From: Serratia sp. FDAARGOS_506
GTDB lineage: Bacteria > Pseudomonadota > Gammaproteobacteria > Enterobacterales > Enterobacteriaceae
Assembly (NCBI RefSeq): GCF_003812745.1
Contig: NZ_CP033831.1
Coordinates: forward strand, 1,984,001 to 2,048,000
Direction of reading: 5' to 3'
Length of the DNA: 64,000 bases
Shown here piece after piece: positions 32,161 through 40,506 of this stretch; positions within the stretch are counted from its first letter, which is position 1; every line of letters starts with the position of its first letter. Under the pieces are notes generated by a model. It was not told the DNA's origin and searched no databases. It saw nothing but the letters and a program-made list of their open reading frames with translations. The translations under genes and the position numbers were made by a program.

Positions 32161-32571
32161 TCAGTGAAGGGCGCGCAGGGCGTGCGCCGAACCATCGGCG
32201 CGCCAGGGCGCCTGCAGCGCGGGCAGCGTGACGCGCAGGCCGCGCAAGGCCGGATGCGCCAGACAGCAGCGCGTCAGCCAGCTTCCCAGCCCGACGCCGC
32301 GGTATTCGGCGCTGACGAACAGTTCGCTCACCGACGCGAAGGTGGCGTAATCGGTCACCATGCGGGCGAAGCCGAGCAGGTGGCGCTTGCGGTACAGCCC
32401 GAAGCACAGGCCGTGGTGCACGAGACGCTCGGCCGCCGCCCGATCCGGCAGGCTGAGGAAACGCTGGATCGCCTCGATATCCAACAGCTGCCGATCGGTG
32501 CTGATATGAAAAACGCCTTTGCGCCAGCAGAGCAGCGGCTGCACGGGCGCCCGTTGCGGTTGCATATTCAT
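32161..32571 (-). CDS. GNAT family N-acetyltransferase
   Basis: 136 residues, a compact GNAT domain with LCFGLYRKRHLLGFARMVTD (beta-strands 2-3), SELFVSAEYRGVGLGSWL (strand 4 and the acetyl-CoA loop) and a C-terminal LRVTLPA strand. The start at 32571 (MNMQPQRAP) has an AAGGA site; the longer frame upstream overlaps the ligase gene. It is the middle gene of a tight operon (29 bp after the ligase, 13 bp before the half-OtsA gene), so its substrate may be the product of the ligase. Confidence 0.8.
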   Translation of the reverse strand: MNMQPQRAPVQPLLCWRKGVFHISTDRQLLDIEAIQRFLSLPDRAAAERLVHHGLCFGLYRKRHLLGFARMVTDYATFASVSELFVSAEYRGVGLGSWLTRCCLAHPALRGLRVTLPALQAPWRADGSAHALRALH

Positions 32572-32600
32572 GATTATCCTTAGGTTAATGAACCGGGGGG

Positions 32601-33971
32601 TTACAGCATCCAGCCGAGTTCGGCGGCGGTGACCTGTTCCTCGAAGCGGCGCAGTTCGGCGCTTTTGCAGGTGTGCCACAGGGTGCAGAACGCTGGGCCG
32701 AGCAGCTCACGCAGCGGATCGCTGTGGCGGAACAGCGCCAGCGCCTCCTGTTGGCCGAGCGGCAAGGGCGCGGCGTTGTCGCTCTCGCAGCCGTTGGCGG
32801 CGGGCGGCAGCGGCAGCGGATTTTCCAGCCCGTGCAGCAGGCCGCCGAGCATCACCGCCAGCGCCAGATAGGGGTTGGCGTCGGCGCCGGCCAGGCGGTA
32901 TTCGATGCGCTGGTTGGCGCTGTCGGCGCAGGGCAGACGCAGCGCCACCGTGCGGTTGTTGTGGCCCCAGGAGGCGCGCAGCGGCACGTGCATGCCAGGG
33001 CGGAAGCGGCGGAACGCGTTGATGTTGGGCGCCAGGATCGCCATCGACGCCGGCATCAGCGCCAGCATGCCCGCCATCGCCTGCTGCATGTTGTCGCTCA
33101 GTTCGCCCGGCGCGCCGGTCAGCAGGTTCTCGCCGTGCTCGTCCTGCAAACTGATGTGGAAATGCAGCCCGCTGCCGGCGGCGTGGGCGCAGGGCTTGGC
33201 CATAAAGCAGGCGTGCTGGTGATGTTGCTCGGCAATCTGCCGCGTCAGGCGTTTCAGCGCCATGATCTGGTCGCAGGCTTCCAGCACGCGCCGGCTGTGA
33301 TGCAGATTCAGCTCGTACTGGCCGGAGGCGGCTTCGGCCACCACGCCGGTCAACGGCAGGTTTTGCAGGCGGGCGTGCCGTTCGATGTCGCTCAGCAGCG
33401 CATGGTGGCGCTCGGGCGCATCCACAGCGAAGCTCTGCGTTGGGCAGGTTTCCGCCTCGGCGGGGTGCTGCGGATCCTGCAGGTAGAACTCCAGTTCGGC
33501 CGCCACCACCGGGAAGCAGTTGCGCTCGTGCAGGCGCTTCAGCACCCGTTGCAGCACCACGCGCGGCTCCAGCTCGCAGGCGCCGCCGTCGGCGTTTTGC
33601 ATCGTCAGCAGCAGCTGGGCGTGGCGTTCGGGATCGCGCGCGCAGGGGCGCAGCGTGCCGGGCACCGGCAGGCACAAGCGGTCCGGCTCGCCCGCCCGTT
33701 GCCCCAGCCCGCTTTCTTCAATCACTCGGCCGTGCAGATCCAGGGCGTAGATCGACAGCGGAAAGTAGCAGCCTTTCTCCAGCCCAAAGGCTTCGGCGAT
33801 CGGCAGTCGCTTGCCGCGCAGCTGGCCGTTCAGATCGTGCAGATAAATATCCAGCTGTTCGGTCTGCGGATAGCGCTGCAGGTAGTGTTCCAGCTCTTTG
33901 TGGAAGGCGCGCGTTGGCGAAGCGGGCAGCTCCGCCAACAGCGGATTGAAGCCGATGATATTAGAATGCAT
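32601..33971 (-). CDS. Glutamine-synthetase-family ligase (gamma-glutamylpolyamine synthetase-like)
   Basis: 456 residues, GS fold related to PuuA. Metal and ATP-site motifs are visible: ELEFYL, GQYELNLHH, SGLHFHISL, APNINAFRRF and RIEYRLAGADANPYLALA. Enzymes of this branch join glutamate to an amine (putrescine, spermidine, ethanolamine or an amino compound) using ATP. No puuB, puuC or puuD gene is nearby, so a classical putrescine pathway is not supported. It leads an operon with a GNAT protein and a half-OtsA protein. Upstream (33972-34213) must hold the promoter. Confidence 0.85.
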   Translation of the reverse strand: MHSNIIGFNPLLAELPASPTRAFHKELEHYLQRYPQTEQLDIYLHDLNGQLRGKRLPIAEAFGLEKGCYFPLSIYALDLHGRVIEESGLGQRAGEPDRLCLPVPGTLRPCARDPERHAQLLLTMQNADGGACELEPRVVLQRVLKRLHERNCFPVVAAELEFYLQDPQHPAEAETCPTQSFAVDAPERHHALLSDIERHARLQNLPLTGVVAEAASGQYELNLHHSRRVLEACDQIMALKRLTRQIAEQHHQHACFMAKPCAHAAGSGLHFHISLQDEHGENLLTGAPGELSDNMQQAMAGMLALMPASMAILAPNINAFRRFRPGMHVPLRASWGHNNRTVALRLPCADSANQRIEYRLAGADANPYLALAVMLGGLLHGLENPLPLPPAANGCESDNAAPLPLGQQEALALFRHSDPLRELLGPAFCTLWHTCKSAELRRFEEQVTAAELGWML

Positions 33972-34213
33972 GGCGCGCTCCAGAACGGCGACCGATCACG
34001 GCCAGAGGCAGGGATAAACGCATGGGACAACTCTCTTGTAAGGCCATAGCGGCGATGTGAAAAGGGTATCTGCGGCGGCAAAAACTGTCTGTAAAAACGC
34101 CGTAACGTTAACGGGGCGCGGAATAAAAATGCCGTAAAGAGTACGGCGGCGTTGGCGGGTTGGCCGCGCCGGCACGGTCTATACTGGCGAGACGGGCCGT
34201 TGAAGGAGAGGCA

Positions 34214-34516
34214 ATGATGAAGAGAATAGGGCTGCTTATCGCCGCGCTGGCCGCGTTCAACGCCACCGCGTCTTCCCCACAGGCGTGGGCCGAGAGCGAA
34301 AGGGCGATGCGCGCCGCCTGCCTGAAAGCCAGCGGGCTAAAAAACGCCAGGGTGGAAGGGGCGATCGTTCACTACGGTGATGACGTCGGCTATTCGGCGC
34401 TGTTTATCGGCGGGCGCTACCCGCAGCCGTTTATGAAAAACAAGCCGGGCAGGGAGCTGTGCTTATATCAGCGCGCCACGCAGAAGGTGGCGGTGCAGGC
34501 GGTGGAGGGGGATTAG
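34214..34516 (+). CDS. Small exported protein, unknown function
   Basis: 100 residues. The N-terminus (MMKRIGLLIAALAAFNATA) followed by SSPQAWA-ES is a clear Sec signal peptide, leaving about 74 periplasmic residues with two cysteines (AACLKASG and LCLYQR) that could form a disulfide. No family recognised. The start has an AAGGAGAGG site; an upstream frame from 34160 was not used. Its stop codon overlaps that of the convergent gene. Confidence 0.75.
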   Translation: MMKRIGLLIAALAAFNATASSPQAWAESERAMRAACLKASGLKNARVEGAIVHYGDDVGYSALFIGGRYPQPFMKNKPGRELCLYQRATQKVAVQAVEGD

Positions 34517-34938
34517 ACCGACTTCAGGAGATAGTTCAGGAGACACATGATGACTAAGAGTGCTCCTTGTATCATTAATAGTCTGAAATCATTACGGATC
34601 CAACTTTGTAGCCTTGGTGATGAAGCAGTTCGAACGAAATCGTAGGTTTTGGGGCTTAGCCAAACTTTGCGAGTCAGTTTTAATTTCCGGTTGTTCAAAA
34701 TCCAACGAAACCACTGGGCTTTTAGTGAAACACCGATGAAGTTAAGGTTGTCCGCTATCACGACAAAAAGTGGAACAGGGTGTTTACTCACCACATAGTG
34801 TTGATAAAAGAGATCAAATTCTTTTTTATGAAGTCGATAGTAAATAAATTGGATAATAGCGATAAGAAGGCAAAGAAAGAATAGTAATACCACTAAGAGT
34901 TTTATCTCTTTTATGTAAGACTCAATATAATTGGTCAT
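34513..34938 (-). CDS. Small membrane protein, third paralogue of immunity-like array
   Basis: 141 residues with an N-terminal helix (LLVVLLFFLCLLIAIIQFIYY) and a C-terminal one (LLMIQGALLVIMCLLNYLL) around a basic soluble centre. It shares with the next two genes the pattern KKEFDLFYQHY, VPLFVVIADNL, SLKAQWFRWIL and SPKTYDFVRTASSPRLQSW. The true start is ATG at 34938, 2 bp after the preceding stop, so translation is probably coupled. AT-rich compared with its surroundings. The function is inferred from position behind a toxin-like gene. Confidence 0.72.
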   Translation of the reverse strand: MTNYIESYIKEIKLLVVLLFFLCLLIAIIQFIYYRLHKKEFDLFYQHYVVSKHPVPLFVVIADNLNFIGVSLKAQWFRWILNNRKLKLTRKVWLSPKTYDFVRTASSPRLQSWIRNDFRLLMIQGALLVIMCLLNYLLKSV

Positions 34939-34940
34939 TT

Positions 34941-35336
34941 TTATACGTTGATTTTGATGAGATAAATAAAAATACAGCCCACGGTGGTAATAATGGCCTC
35001 TACGAGCAAAAGTATAAAATCCATCGCCAGCCACTTCTGTAGCTCAGGAGAGGCGGTTTTTTGCACGAAATCGTAGGTTTTCGCATCGAGCCAAACTTGA
35101 TCCTTTATTTTTAATTTTTTCCTTTTCAGAGTCCAAAGAAACCACTGTGCTTTCAATGAGGTTCCAAGCATGCCGAGGCTATCGGCAAAGGCGACGTAGG
35201 GCGGAATAAAATGTCCGCTGCCGGCGTAACGTTGATAGAAAGCGTCAAACTCTTTTTTATGGCGCCGGTAACCAATGAACTGGATGAAGGCGCTTAAAAC
35301 CAGCAGCGTTAAGCATAATATGACAATGGTTTTCAT
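34941..35336 (-). CDS. Small membrane protein, second paralogue of immunity-like array
   Basis: 131 residues, with hydrophobic segments at both ends (VILCLTLLVLSAFIQFIGY and FILLLVEAIITTVGCIFIYL). The shared core reads KKEFDAFYQRYAGSGHFIPP, SLKAQWFLWTL and DAKTYDFVQKTASPELQKW. It is 13 bp after paralogue 1 and 2 bp before paralogue 3. The shared motifs sit in the same order in all three, indicating tandem duplication of one ancestral gene. The probable role is to protect the inner membrane against the upstream gene product (inference). Confidence 0.72.
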   Translation of the reverse strand: MKTIVILCLTLLVLSAFIQFIGYRRHKKEFDAFYQRYAGSGHFIPPYVAFADSLGMLGTSLKAQWFLWTLKRKKLKIKDQVWLDAKTYDFVQKTASPELQKWLAMDFILLLVEAIITTVGCIFIYLIKINV

Positions 35337-35349
35337 TGAGTAGCCTGAA

Positions 35350-35742
35350 TCACGATATTCTCGCTATCATCATAAAGATCAATGCCATGATGAAGAGTAC
35401 GCCTTCCAGCGCCAAAAGCGTGCCGTTGTTTTTCATCCAGGTCTGCAAGCGTTCAGATGATGAAAGACGAACAAATTCATAGGTCTTGGCGGGAAGATAT
35501 TGGTTTTTCTTCACCTTGATTTTCTTGCCGCAAAGGATCCATCTGAACCATTGGACTTTGATGGAAGTGCCTAAAGAGCCAAGGCCATCGGCAATCGCGA
35601 CGTGAGCAGGGACAAAGTGGCCCTGTTGGGTATAGCGTTGATAAAAAACATCGAACTCACGTTTATAGCGACGAGAGTAAATATATTGAACAAGCCAACA
35701 AAGCAAGAGCAGCACGGCTGCAATAAGTGATGCTGTTTTCAT
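35350..35742 (-). CDS. Small membrane protein, first paralogue of immunity-like array
   Basis: 130 residues with an N-terminal helix (LIAAVLLLLCWLVQYIYSRR) and a C-terminal helix (LLALEGVLFIMALIFMMIA). The shared core is KREFDVFYQRYTQQGHFVPA, SIKVQWFRWIL and PAKTYEFVRLSSSERLQTW. Its ATG lies 3 bp after the stop of the candidate effector gene, the tight coupling usual for an effector and its cognate immunity protein. No database family is recognised. Confidence 0.74.
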   Translation of the reverse strand: MKTASLIAAVLLLLCWLVQYIYSRRYKREFDVFYQRYTQQGHFVPAHVAIADGLGSLGTSIKVQWFRWILCGKKIKVKKNQYLPAKTYEFVRLSSSERLQTWMKNNGTLLALEGVLFIMALIFMMIARIS

Positions 35743-35745
35743 GAG

Positions 35746-36750
35746 TCAGTCACCAAAAATAAAACCTGTAGCCGTATCAGATAAAGAACCACCGAGCCAA
35801 CCACCGGCGGCCCCACCAGCAGCCGCACCCGCTATGCCACATGCTAACGACCCAACGCCACCAGTGGCGACGCCTAATACAACTCCGCATAGTAACATTC
35901 CCCCAGCGGCACCTAATTCGCCGCCTTTGATACCGAAGGCAGTACTTGCCGCAAAATGACTGTATCCCTTCACCGCGATCTTGGCGCACTCCTGTTCGCG
36001 GCCGGTGGTGCAGGCATTGTAGACGTCGTTGGTGGTATTCAGCCCGCTCAATCCGATGCCGATCCAGCCGCCGGCTTTCATAAACTTGGCCGCACGGCTG
36101 GCGCTGTCGACGTAGTTCGAATAGCCCTTGATGGCACCGACGCCAGCGGTACTCCATTCATGCACCAGCGATTTACTGGAGAGCCCCAGCGCGTGTTTGA
36201 TTTGCGCATGCTCTTTCATATTGAGTTGAGCACGAGTAAGGCGATTCAGTAACGGTTTTAATGTACCGAACAGCCGCGCTCGTTCCACCTGAAACTGAGT
36301 GCCAATCAAAGCGCCACTCGTGCGGAACTGATTTTGGTAGGTTTTTTCAATTTCGACCAGGATATTTTTGATCTGACTGAAGTAGCGTTCTCCGGCATCC
36401 GAAGCCAGCCCGACGACCGTTTCCCCATAGCTGGTGAAGGCGGCGATAGCGGCGTAATTGCGGTGCAAGAAGGTAGAGAAATCGCTGTCACCGGCTTTCA
36501 CCGCTTTGCTGGTGCGGCTCTTGGCCTGCATCAGGGCGGCGATCTGCGTAGATTGATTATGATTGCGCGGATCGGCGACGATCAGCATTTGCCCCGGTTG
36601 AACCAGCGGCGTATCGGCATTGAGCTGCATAAAAAAGCGTGCCGCTTCCGATGGCTTGCCACCGAACAGGTAGTTAACGTGGAAGGCGAGCGGGCCGGTT
36701 TGTTGGGCGATGCAATAGCCCGGTGCGATGCTGCTGGACTTCTGTTCCAT
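35746..36750 (-). CDS. Candidate membrane-targeting secreted effector (glycine-rich C-terminus)
   Basis: 334 residues, no Sec signal. The N-terminal 65 residues (GYCIAQQTGPLAFHVNYLF ... LVQPGQMLIVADPRN) resemble a LysM-like or carrier module. The middle is helical (residues about 80-200). The C-terminal 110 residues are hydrophobic and glycine-rich with zipper-like repeats (GWIGIGLSGLN, GGELGAAGGMLLCGVVLG, GIAGAAAGGAAGGWLGG), as in pore-forming or membrane-disrupting type VI effectors and glycine-zipper toxins. The start at 36750 has a GGAGG site. Three paralogous membrane proteins follow at once, which supports a toxin-immunity reading. No VgrG, Hcp or PAAR gene is in the window. Alternative: a cell-envelope protein of unknown role. 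Confidence 0.6.
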   Translation of the reverse strand: MEQKSSSIAPGYCIAQQTGPLAFHVNYLFGGKPSEAARFFMQLNADTPLVQPGQMLIVADPRNHNQSTQIAALMQAKSRTSKAVKAGDSDFSTFLHRNYAAIAAFTSYGETVVGLASDAGERYFSQIKNILVEIEKTYQNQFRTSGALIGTQFQVERARLFGTLKPLLNRLTRAQLNMKEHAQIKHALGLSSKSLVHEWSTAGVGAIKGYSNYVDSASRAAKFMKAGGWIGIGLSGLNTTNDVYNACTTGREQECAKIAVKGYSHFAASTAFGIKGGELGAAGGMLLCGVVLGVATGGVGSLACGIAGAAAGGAAGGWLGGSLSDTATGFIFGD

Positions 36751-36858
36751 GTCGAAAAGCCTCCTTATTTTTAGGAAACTTAACATTTTCTACAGGGTGG
36801 TAACAGGTTCTGGCTCACGCTCTCGATCGGAGAATCATCTGAAAATGCTGGTGCCGCT

Positions 36859-37758
36859 TTACCCGCCACTCTCCGCCATTTCCCGTTCGATCACCGTCGC
36901 CAGCGCCTGCGCGGCGGAAGAGAGTTGGTGCTGCGCCAGGCGGATCAGGCCCACGCGCCGTTCGATGATCGGGCCGATCAGCGGCACGCAGACCGCCCCC
37001 AGCTCATCCATCTGTTTCTCGCACAGCGCCGGCACCGCGCTGGCGCCGAGGCCGTTGGCCACCATGCGCCCGACCGTCACCAGTTGGTGGCTTTCAAACG
37101 CCACCTCCAGCGTTCGCCCGCTGCGGGCCAGCTCCTGCTCCAGCAGCAGCCGCACCGCCGATGGCCGCTGCAGGGTGATGAAATCCAGCGTCAGCAGCTC
37201 CTTCCAGCTCACCTGCGCCTTGCGCGCCAGCGCCGAATCCTTCGGCACCACCGCCAGAAAGCGATCGCGGCACAGCGGGGTGAAGTGCAGGGTGTCGCTC
37301 GGCTCCGGCTCGAAGGCGATGCCCATCTCCACCCGCCCTTCGCGGATCATTTCAAACACCTGCTCGTTGATGACGTCGTGCACCGCCACGTTGATGCCGG
37401 CGTAGCGATCGCGAAACGCCTTGAGGATCGGCGGCAGAGGGTTGCCGGCGAACGACGGCATGGCGGCGATCGCCACCTTGCCCATTTGCAGGGTGAAGCG
37501 CTGGCGCATCGCCTCTTCCGCGTTGTCCCAATCCGCCAGCAGCTGGCGCGCCATCGGAAAGAAGGTTTCCCCCTCCGGCGTCAGCGTCACCCGGCGGGTG
37601 GTGCGCAGCAGCAGCGGCCCGCCCAGCGCGTCTTCCAGCCCACGGATCGCCAGGCTGAGCGCCGGCTGAGAAATATTCAGCCGCTCGCTGGCCTGGGCGA
37701 AGTTCAGAGTGTGAGCTACCGCTAAAAACGCGCGTAACTGTTTGATGCTCATTTTCAT
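36859..37758 (-). CDS. LysR-family regulator of the short-chain acid operon
   Basis: 299 residues. The winged helix-turn-helix is at the N-terminus (LNFAQASERLNISQPALSLA, then the wing ALGGPLLLRTTRRVTLTPEG); the remaining 210 residues form the LysR effector-binding domain. It is divergent from the CoA-transferase operon with 168 bp between starts, so it most likely activates that operon in response to a pathway metabolite such as acetoacetate or 3-hydroxybutyrate. The first ATG at 37758 lacks a strong ribosome site; ATG two codons later is equivalent. Confidence 0.9.
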   Translation of the reverse strand: MKMSIKQLRAFLAVAHTLNFAQASERLNISQPALSLAIRGLEDALGGPLLLRTTRRVTLTPEGETFFPMARQLLADWDNAEEAMRQRFTLQMGKVAIAAMPSFAGNPLPPILKAFRDRYAGINVAVHDVINEQVFEMIREGRVEMGIAFEPEPSDTLHFTPLCRDRFLAVVPKDSALARKAQVSWKELLTLDFITLQRPSAVRLLLEQELARSGRTLEVAFESHQLVTVGRMVANGLGASAVPALCEKQMDELGAVCVPLIGPIIERRVGLIRLAQHQLSSAAQALATVIEREMAESGG

Positions 37759-37779
37759 TTTGGCTGGCGTTAACTCTTT

Positions 37780-37796
37780 GTTAATTGTCGGTTAAC
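37780..37796. promoter_or_regulatory. Candidate LysR operator between the regulator and scoA
   Basis: GTTAA-TTGTCGG-TTAAC, a 17-bp dyad of the T-N11-A LysR type. A further GTTAAC half-site lies just beside it at 37769. Located 22 bp from the regulator start and about 130 bp from scoA. Confidence 0.5.
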
Positions 37797-37868
37797 GAGT
37801 GATTGATAAAAATTCTAAATGAATGCGGCATAAAAACAAAATTAACAAATCATTTTTGTGACCTGAAG

Positions 37869-37920
37869 ATGCCCTTACGCAAGCCAGGGCATTTCGCCCT
37901 GCGCCGCAACATGCAGGGGC
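37869..37920 (+). promoter_or_regulatory. scoA leader with mutually exclusive hairpins
   Basis: Four segments alternate: ATGCCCT (37869-37875), CAGGGCAT (37885-37892), GCCCTG (37896-37901) and CAGGGGC (37914-37920), the last holding the scoA ribosome site. Segments 1:2 and 3:4 can pair, or 2:3, which would free the ribosome site. Stems are only 5-7 bp; a regulatory role is inference. Confidence 0.3.
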
Positions 37921-37926
37921 AACGAT

Positions 37927-38625
37927 ATGGCAGGGCTCGACAAACGCGTCGGCAGCTACCAGGAAGCGCTGGCAGGCCTGACGGACAACATGACGGTGCT
38001 GGCGGGCGGCTTTGGCCTGTGCGGCATCCCGGAAAACCTGATCGAAGAGATCCGCCGGCGCGGCGTGCGCGGGTTGACGGTGGTCTCCAACAACTGCGGC
38101 GTCGACGGGTTCGGCCTCGGGCGGCTGCTGGAAACCCATCAGATCCGCAAGGTGGTGGGATCTTACGTCGGCGAAAACGCGCTGTTCGAGCAGCAGGCGC
38201 TCAGCGGCGAGCTGGAGGTGGATCTCACACCGCAGGGCACGCTGGCGGAGAAGATCCGCGCCGGCGGCGCCGGTATCCCGGCGTTCTTCACCGCCACCGG
38301 TTACGGCACGCCGATCGCCGAAGGCAAAGAGGTGCGCGAGTTCAACGGCCGCCCTTACATCATGGAAACCGCCATCACCGGCGATTTCGCCATCGTTAAA
38401 GGCTGGAAGGCCGATCACTTCGGCAACGTCATCTACCGCCACACCGCACAGAACTTCAATCCGCTGATGGCGACCGCCGGGCGTATCACAGTGGTGGAAG
38501 TGGAAGAGATCGTCGCGCCGGGCGAGCTGGATCCGGCGGCGATCCACACCCCCGGCATCTACGTCGATCGGCTGATCCAGGGCACCTTCGAGAAGCGTAT
38601 CGAACAACGCACCCTGCGGGCATAA
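37927..38625 (+). CDS. scoA: 3-oxoacid CoA-transferase subunit A
   Basis: 232 residues, alpha subunit of a heterodimeric CoA-transferase that moves CoA between succinyl-CoA or acetyl-CoA and acetoacetate or a similar 3-oxo acid. The CoA-binding glycine loop is [15 protein letters not shown]. Other family blocks are [37 protein letters not shown] and [11 protein letters not shown]. First gene of scoA-scoB-atoB-dehydrogenase, AGGGG ribosome site, 11 bp before scoB. Similar to AtoD/PcaI; the neighbouring 3-hydroxybutyrate genes favour acetoacetate over 3-oxoadipate. Confidence 0.92.
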   Translation: MAGLDKRVGSYQEALAGLTDNMTVLAGGFGLCGIPENLIEEIRRRGVRGLTVVSNNCGVDGFGLGRLLETHQIRKVVGSYVGENALFEQQALSGELEVDLTPQGTLAEKIRAGGAGIPAFFTATGYGTPIAEGKEVREFNGRPYIMETAITGDFAIVKGWKADHFGNVIYRHTAQNFNPLMATAGRITVVEVEEIVAPGELDPAAIHTPGIYVDRLIQGTFEKRIEQRTLRA

Positions 38626-38636
38626 GGAGAATTCGC

Positions 38637-39290
38637 ATGCTTACCCGTGAACAAATGGCGCAGCGCGTGGCGCAAGAGCTGAGGGACGGTTACTACGTCA
38701 ACCTGGGCATCGGTATTCCGACGCTGGTGGCCAACTACGTGCCGGCGGGCATGGATGTGATGCTGCAGTCGGAAAACGGCCTGCTGGGGATGGGCGAGTT
38801 CCCGACCGAGCAGCAGCTGGACGCCGACATGATCAACGCCGGCAAGCAGACGGTCACCGCGCGCCTCGGCGCGTCGATCTTCGATTCGGCGCAGTCGTTC
38901 GCCATGATCCGCGGCGGCCACGTCGATCTGACCGTGCTGGGAGCGTTTGAAGTGGACGTCGAAGGCAACATCGCCTCGTGGATGATCCCCGGCAAGATGG
39001 TCAAGGGCATGGGCGGCGCGATGGATCTGGTGGCGGGGGCGGAGAACATCATCGTGGTGATGACCCACGCCTCGAAGGGCGGCGAGTCCAAGCTGCTGCC
39101 GCGCTGCACGCTGCCGCTGACCGGCGCCCACTGCATCCGCAAGGTATTGACCGATCTGGCCTATCTGGAAATTGAAGACGGCGCCTTCGTGCTGCGCGAG
39201 CGCGCGCCCGGCGTCAGCGTGGCGGAGATTGTCGCCAAGACCGCCGGCCGGCTGATCGTGCCGGAGCAAGTGCCGGAAATGCGTTTCTGA
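38637..39290 (+). CDS. scoB: 3-oxoacid CoA-transferase subunit B
   Basis: 217 residues, beta subunit partner of ScoA. The catalytic glutamate that forms the acyl-CoA thioester is Glu46 in SENGLLGMGEFP. VNLGIGIPTLVANY lies upstream; GAFEVDVEGNIASWMIPGK and GGAMDLVAGA follow, as in AtoA/ScoB. Strong AAGGAG site 11 bp after scoA. Subunits of this type form an alpha2beta2 enzyme in the cytoplasm. Confidence 0.93.
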   Translation: MLTREQMAQRVAQELRDGYYVNLGIGIPTLVANYVPAGMDVMLQSENGLLGMGEFPTEQQLDADMINAGKQTVTARLGASIFDSAQSFAMIRGGHVDLTVLGAFEVDVEGNIASWMIPGKMVKGMGGAMDLVAGAENIIVVMTHASKGGESKLLPRCTLPLTGAHCIRKVLTDLAYLEIEDGAFVLRERAPGVSVAEIVAKTAGRLIVPEQVPEMRF

Positions 39291-39303
39291 GACGGAGGTG
39301 AAT

Positions 39304-40488
39304 GTGCAACAACGTGAAGTGGTGATCGTGGCGGCGACGCGCACGCCGGTCGGCAGTTTTCACGGCGCGCTGGCGCCGCTGACGGCGGTGGAACTGGGCA
39401 CGGCGGCGGTGCAGGGGCTGCTGGCGCAAAGCGGGGTGGCGCCGCAGCAAATCGATGAAGTGATCCTTGGCCAGGTGCTGACCGCCGGCTGCGGGCAGAA
39501 TCCGGCGCGCCAGACCGCGCTGAATGCCGGGCTGCCCCATACGACGCCGGCGCTGACCATCAACAAGGTGTGTGGCTCCGGTTTGAAGGCGGTGCATCTG
39601 GCGGTGCAGGCGATCCGCAGCGGCGACGCCGAGGCGGTTATCGCCGGTGGCCAGGAGAGCATGAGCCAGTCGCCTTATCTGATGGCCGGCGCGCGCGCCG
39701 GTCTGCGCCTCGGTCACGCGCAGATGGTGGACAGCGTGATCCACGATGGCCTGTGGGACGCGTTCAACGACTACCACATGGGCATCACCGCCGAGAATCT
39801 GGCGGAGAAATACGCCATCAGCCGCGCTGAGCAGGACAGCTTTGCGCTGCACTCGCAGCAGAAGGCGCAGGCGGCGCAGCAGGCCGGGCGTTTCGCGCAG
39901 GAGATCACGCCGGTGACGGTGCCGAAACCGAAGGGTGAGGTGCTGAGTGTGGAGCACGACGAACAGCCGCGCGACACCAGCCTGGAGGTGCTGGCGCGGT
40001 TGCGGCCGGCGTTTCGCAAGGAGGGCACGGTGACCGCCGGCAACGCCTCGTCGCTCAACGACGGCGCCGCCGTGGTGCTGCTGATGAGCGCGGAGAAAGC
40101 CGCCGCGCTGCGCTTGCCGGTGCTGGCGCGCATCGCCGGTTACGCTTCGTCGGGCGTCGATCCGGCGATCATGGGTATCGGCCCGGCGCCGGCGGCGCGC
40201 CGCTGCCTGGAGAAAGCCGGCTGGCGGCTGGAGGAGGTCGATCTGATCGAAGCCAACGAAGCCTTCGCCGCGCAGGCGCTGGCGGTAGGCAAAGAACTGG
40301 GCTGGGAGGCGGAGCGGGTCAACGTCAACGGCGGAGCGATCGCGCTGGGGCATCCGATCGGCGCGTCCGGCTGCCGCATTTTGGTGTCGCTGCTGTTCGA
40401 AATGCAGCGCCGCGGGGTGAACAAGGGGCTGGCGATGCTGTGCATCGGCGGCGGTCAGGGCGTGGCGCTGGCGGTAGAGCGCCCGTAA
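39304..40488 (+). CDS. atoB: Acetyl-CoA acetyltransferase (thiolase)
   Basis: 394 residues, splits acetoacetyl-CoA into two acetyl-CoA. Catalytic residues are Cys90 in INKVCGSGLK, the His in GGAIALGHPIGASG and the second cysteine Cys380 in MLCIGGGQG; NEAFAAQ is also present. I chose GTG at 39304, correctly spaced from GGAGGT; the alternative GTG at 39298 lies within that ribosome site. The gene follows scoB and completes conversion of acetoacetate to acetyl-CoA. Confidence 0.93.
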   Translation: MQQREVVIVAATRTPVGSFHGALAPLTAVELGTAAVQGLLAQSGVAPQQIDEVILGQVLTAGCGQNPARQTALNAGLPHTTPALTINKVCGSGLKAVHLAVQAIRSGDAEAVIAGGQESMSQSPYLMAGARAGLRLGHAQMVDSVIHDGLWDAFNDYHMGITAENLAEKYAISRAEQDSFALHSQQKAQAAQQAGRFAQEITPVTVPKPKGEVLSVEHDEQPRDTSLEVLARLRPAFRKEGTVTAGNASSLNDGAAVVLLMSAEKAAALRLPVLARIAGYASSGVDPAIMGIGPAPAARRCLEKAGWRLEEVDLIEANEAFAAQALAVGKELGWEAERVNVNGGAIALGHPIGASGCRILVSLLFEMQRRGVNKGLAMLCIGGGQGVALAVERP

Positions 40489-40506
40489 ACAACCGAGGAG
40501 GGCACG

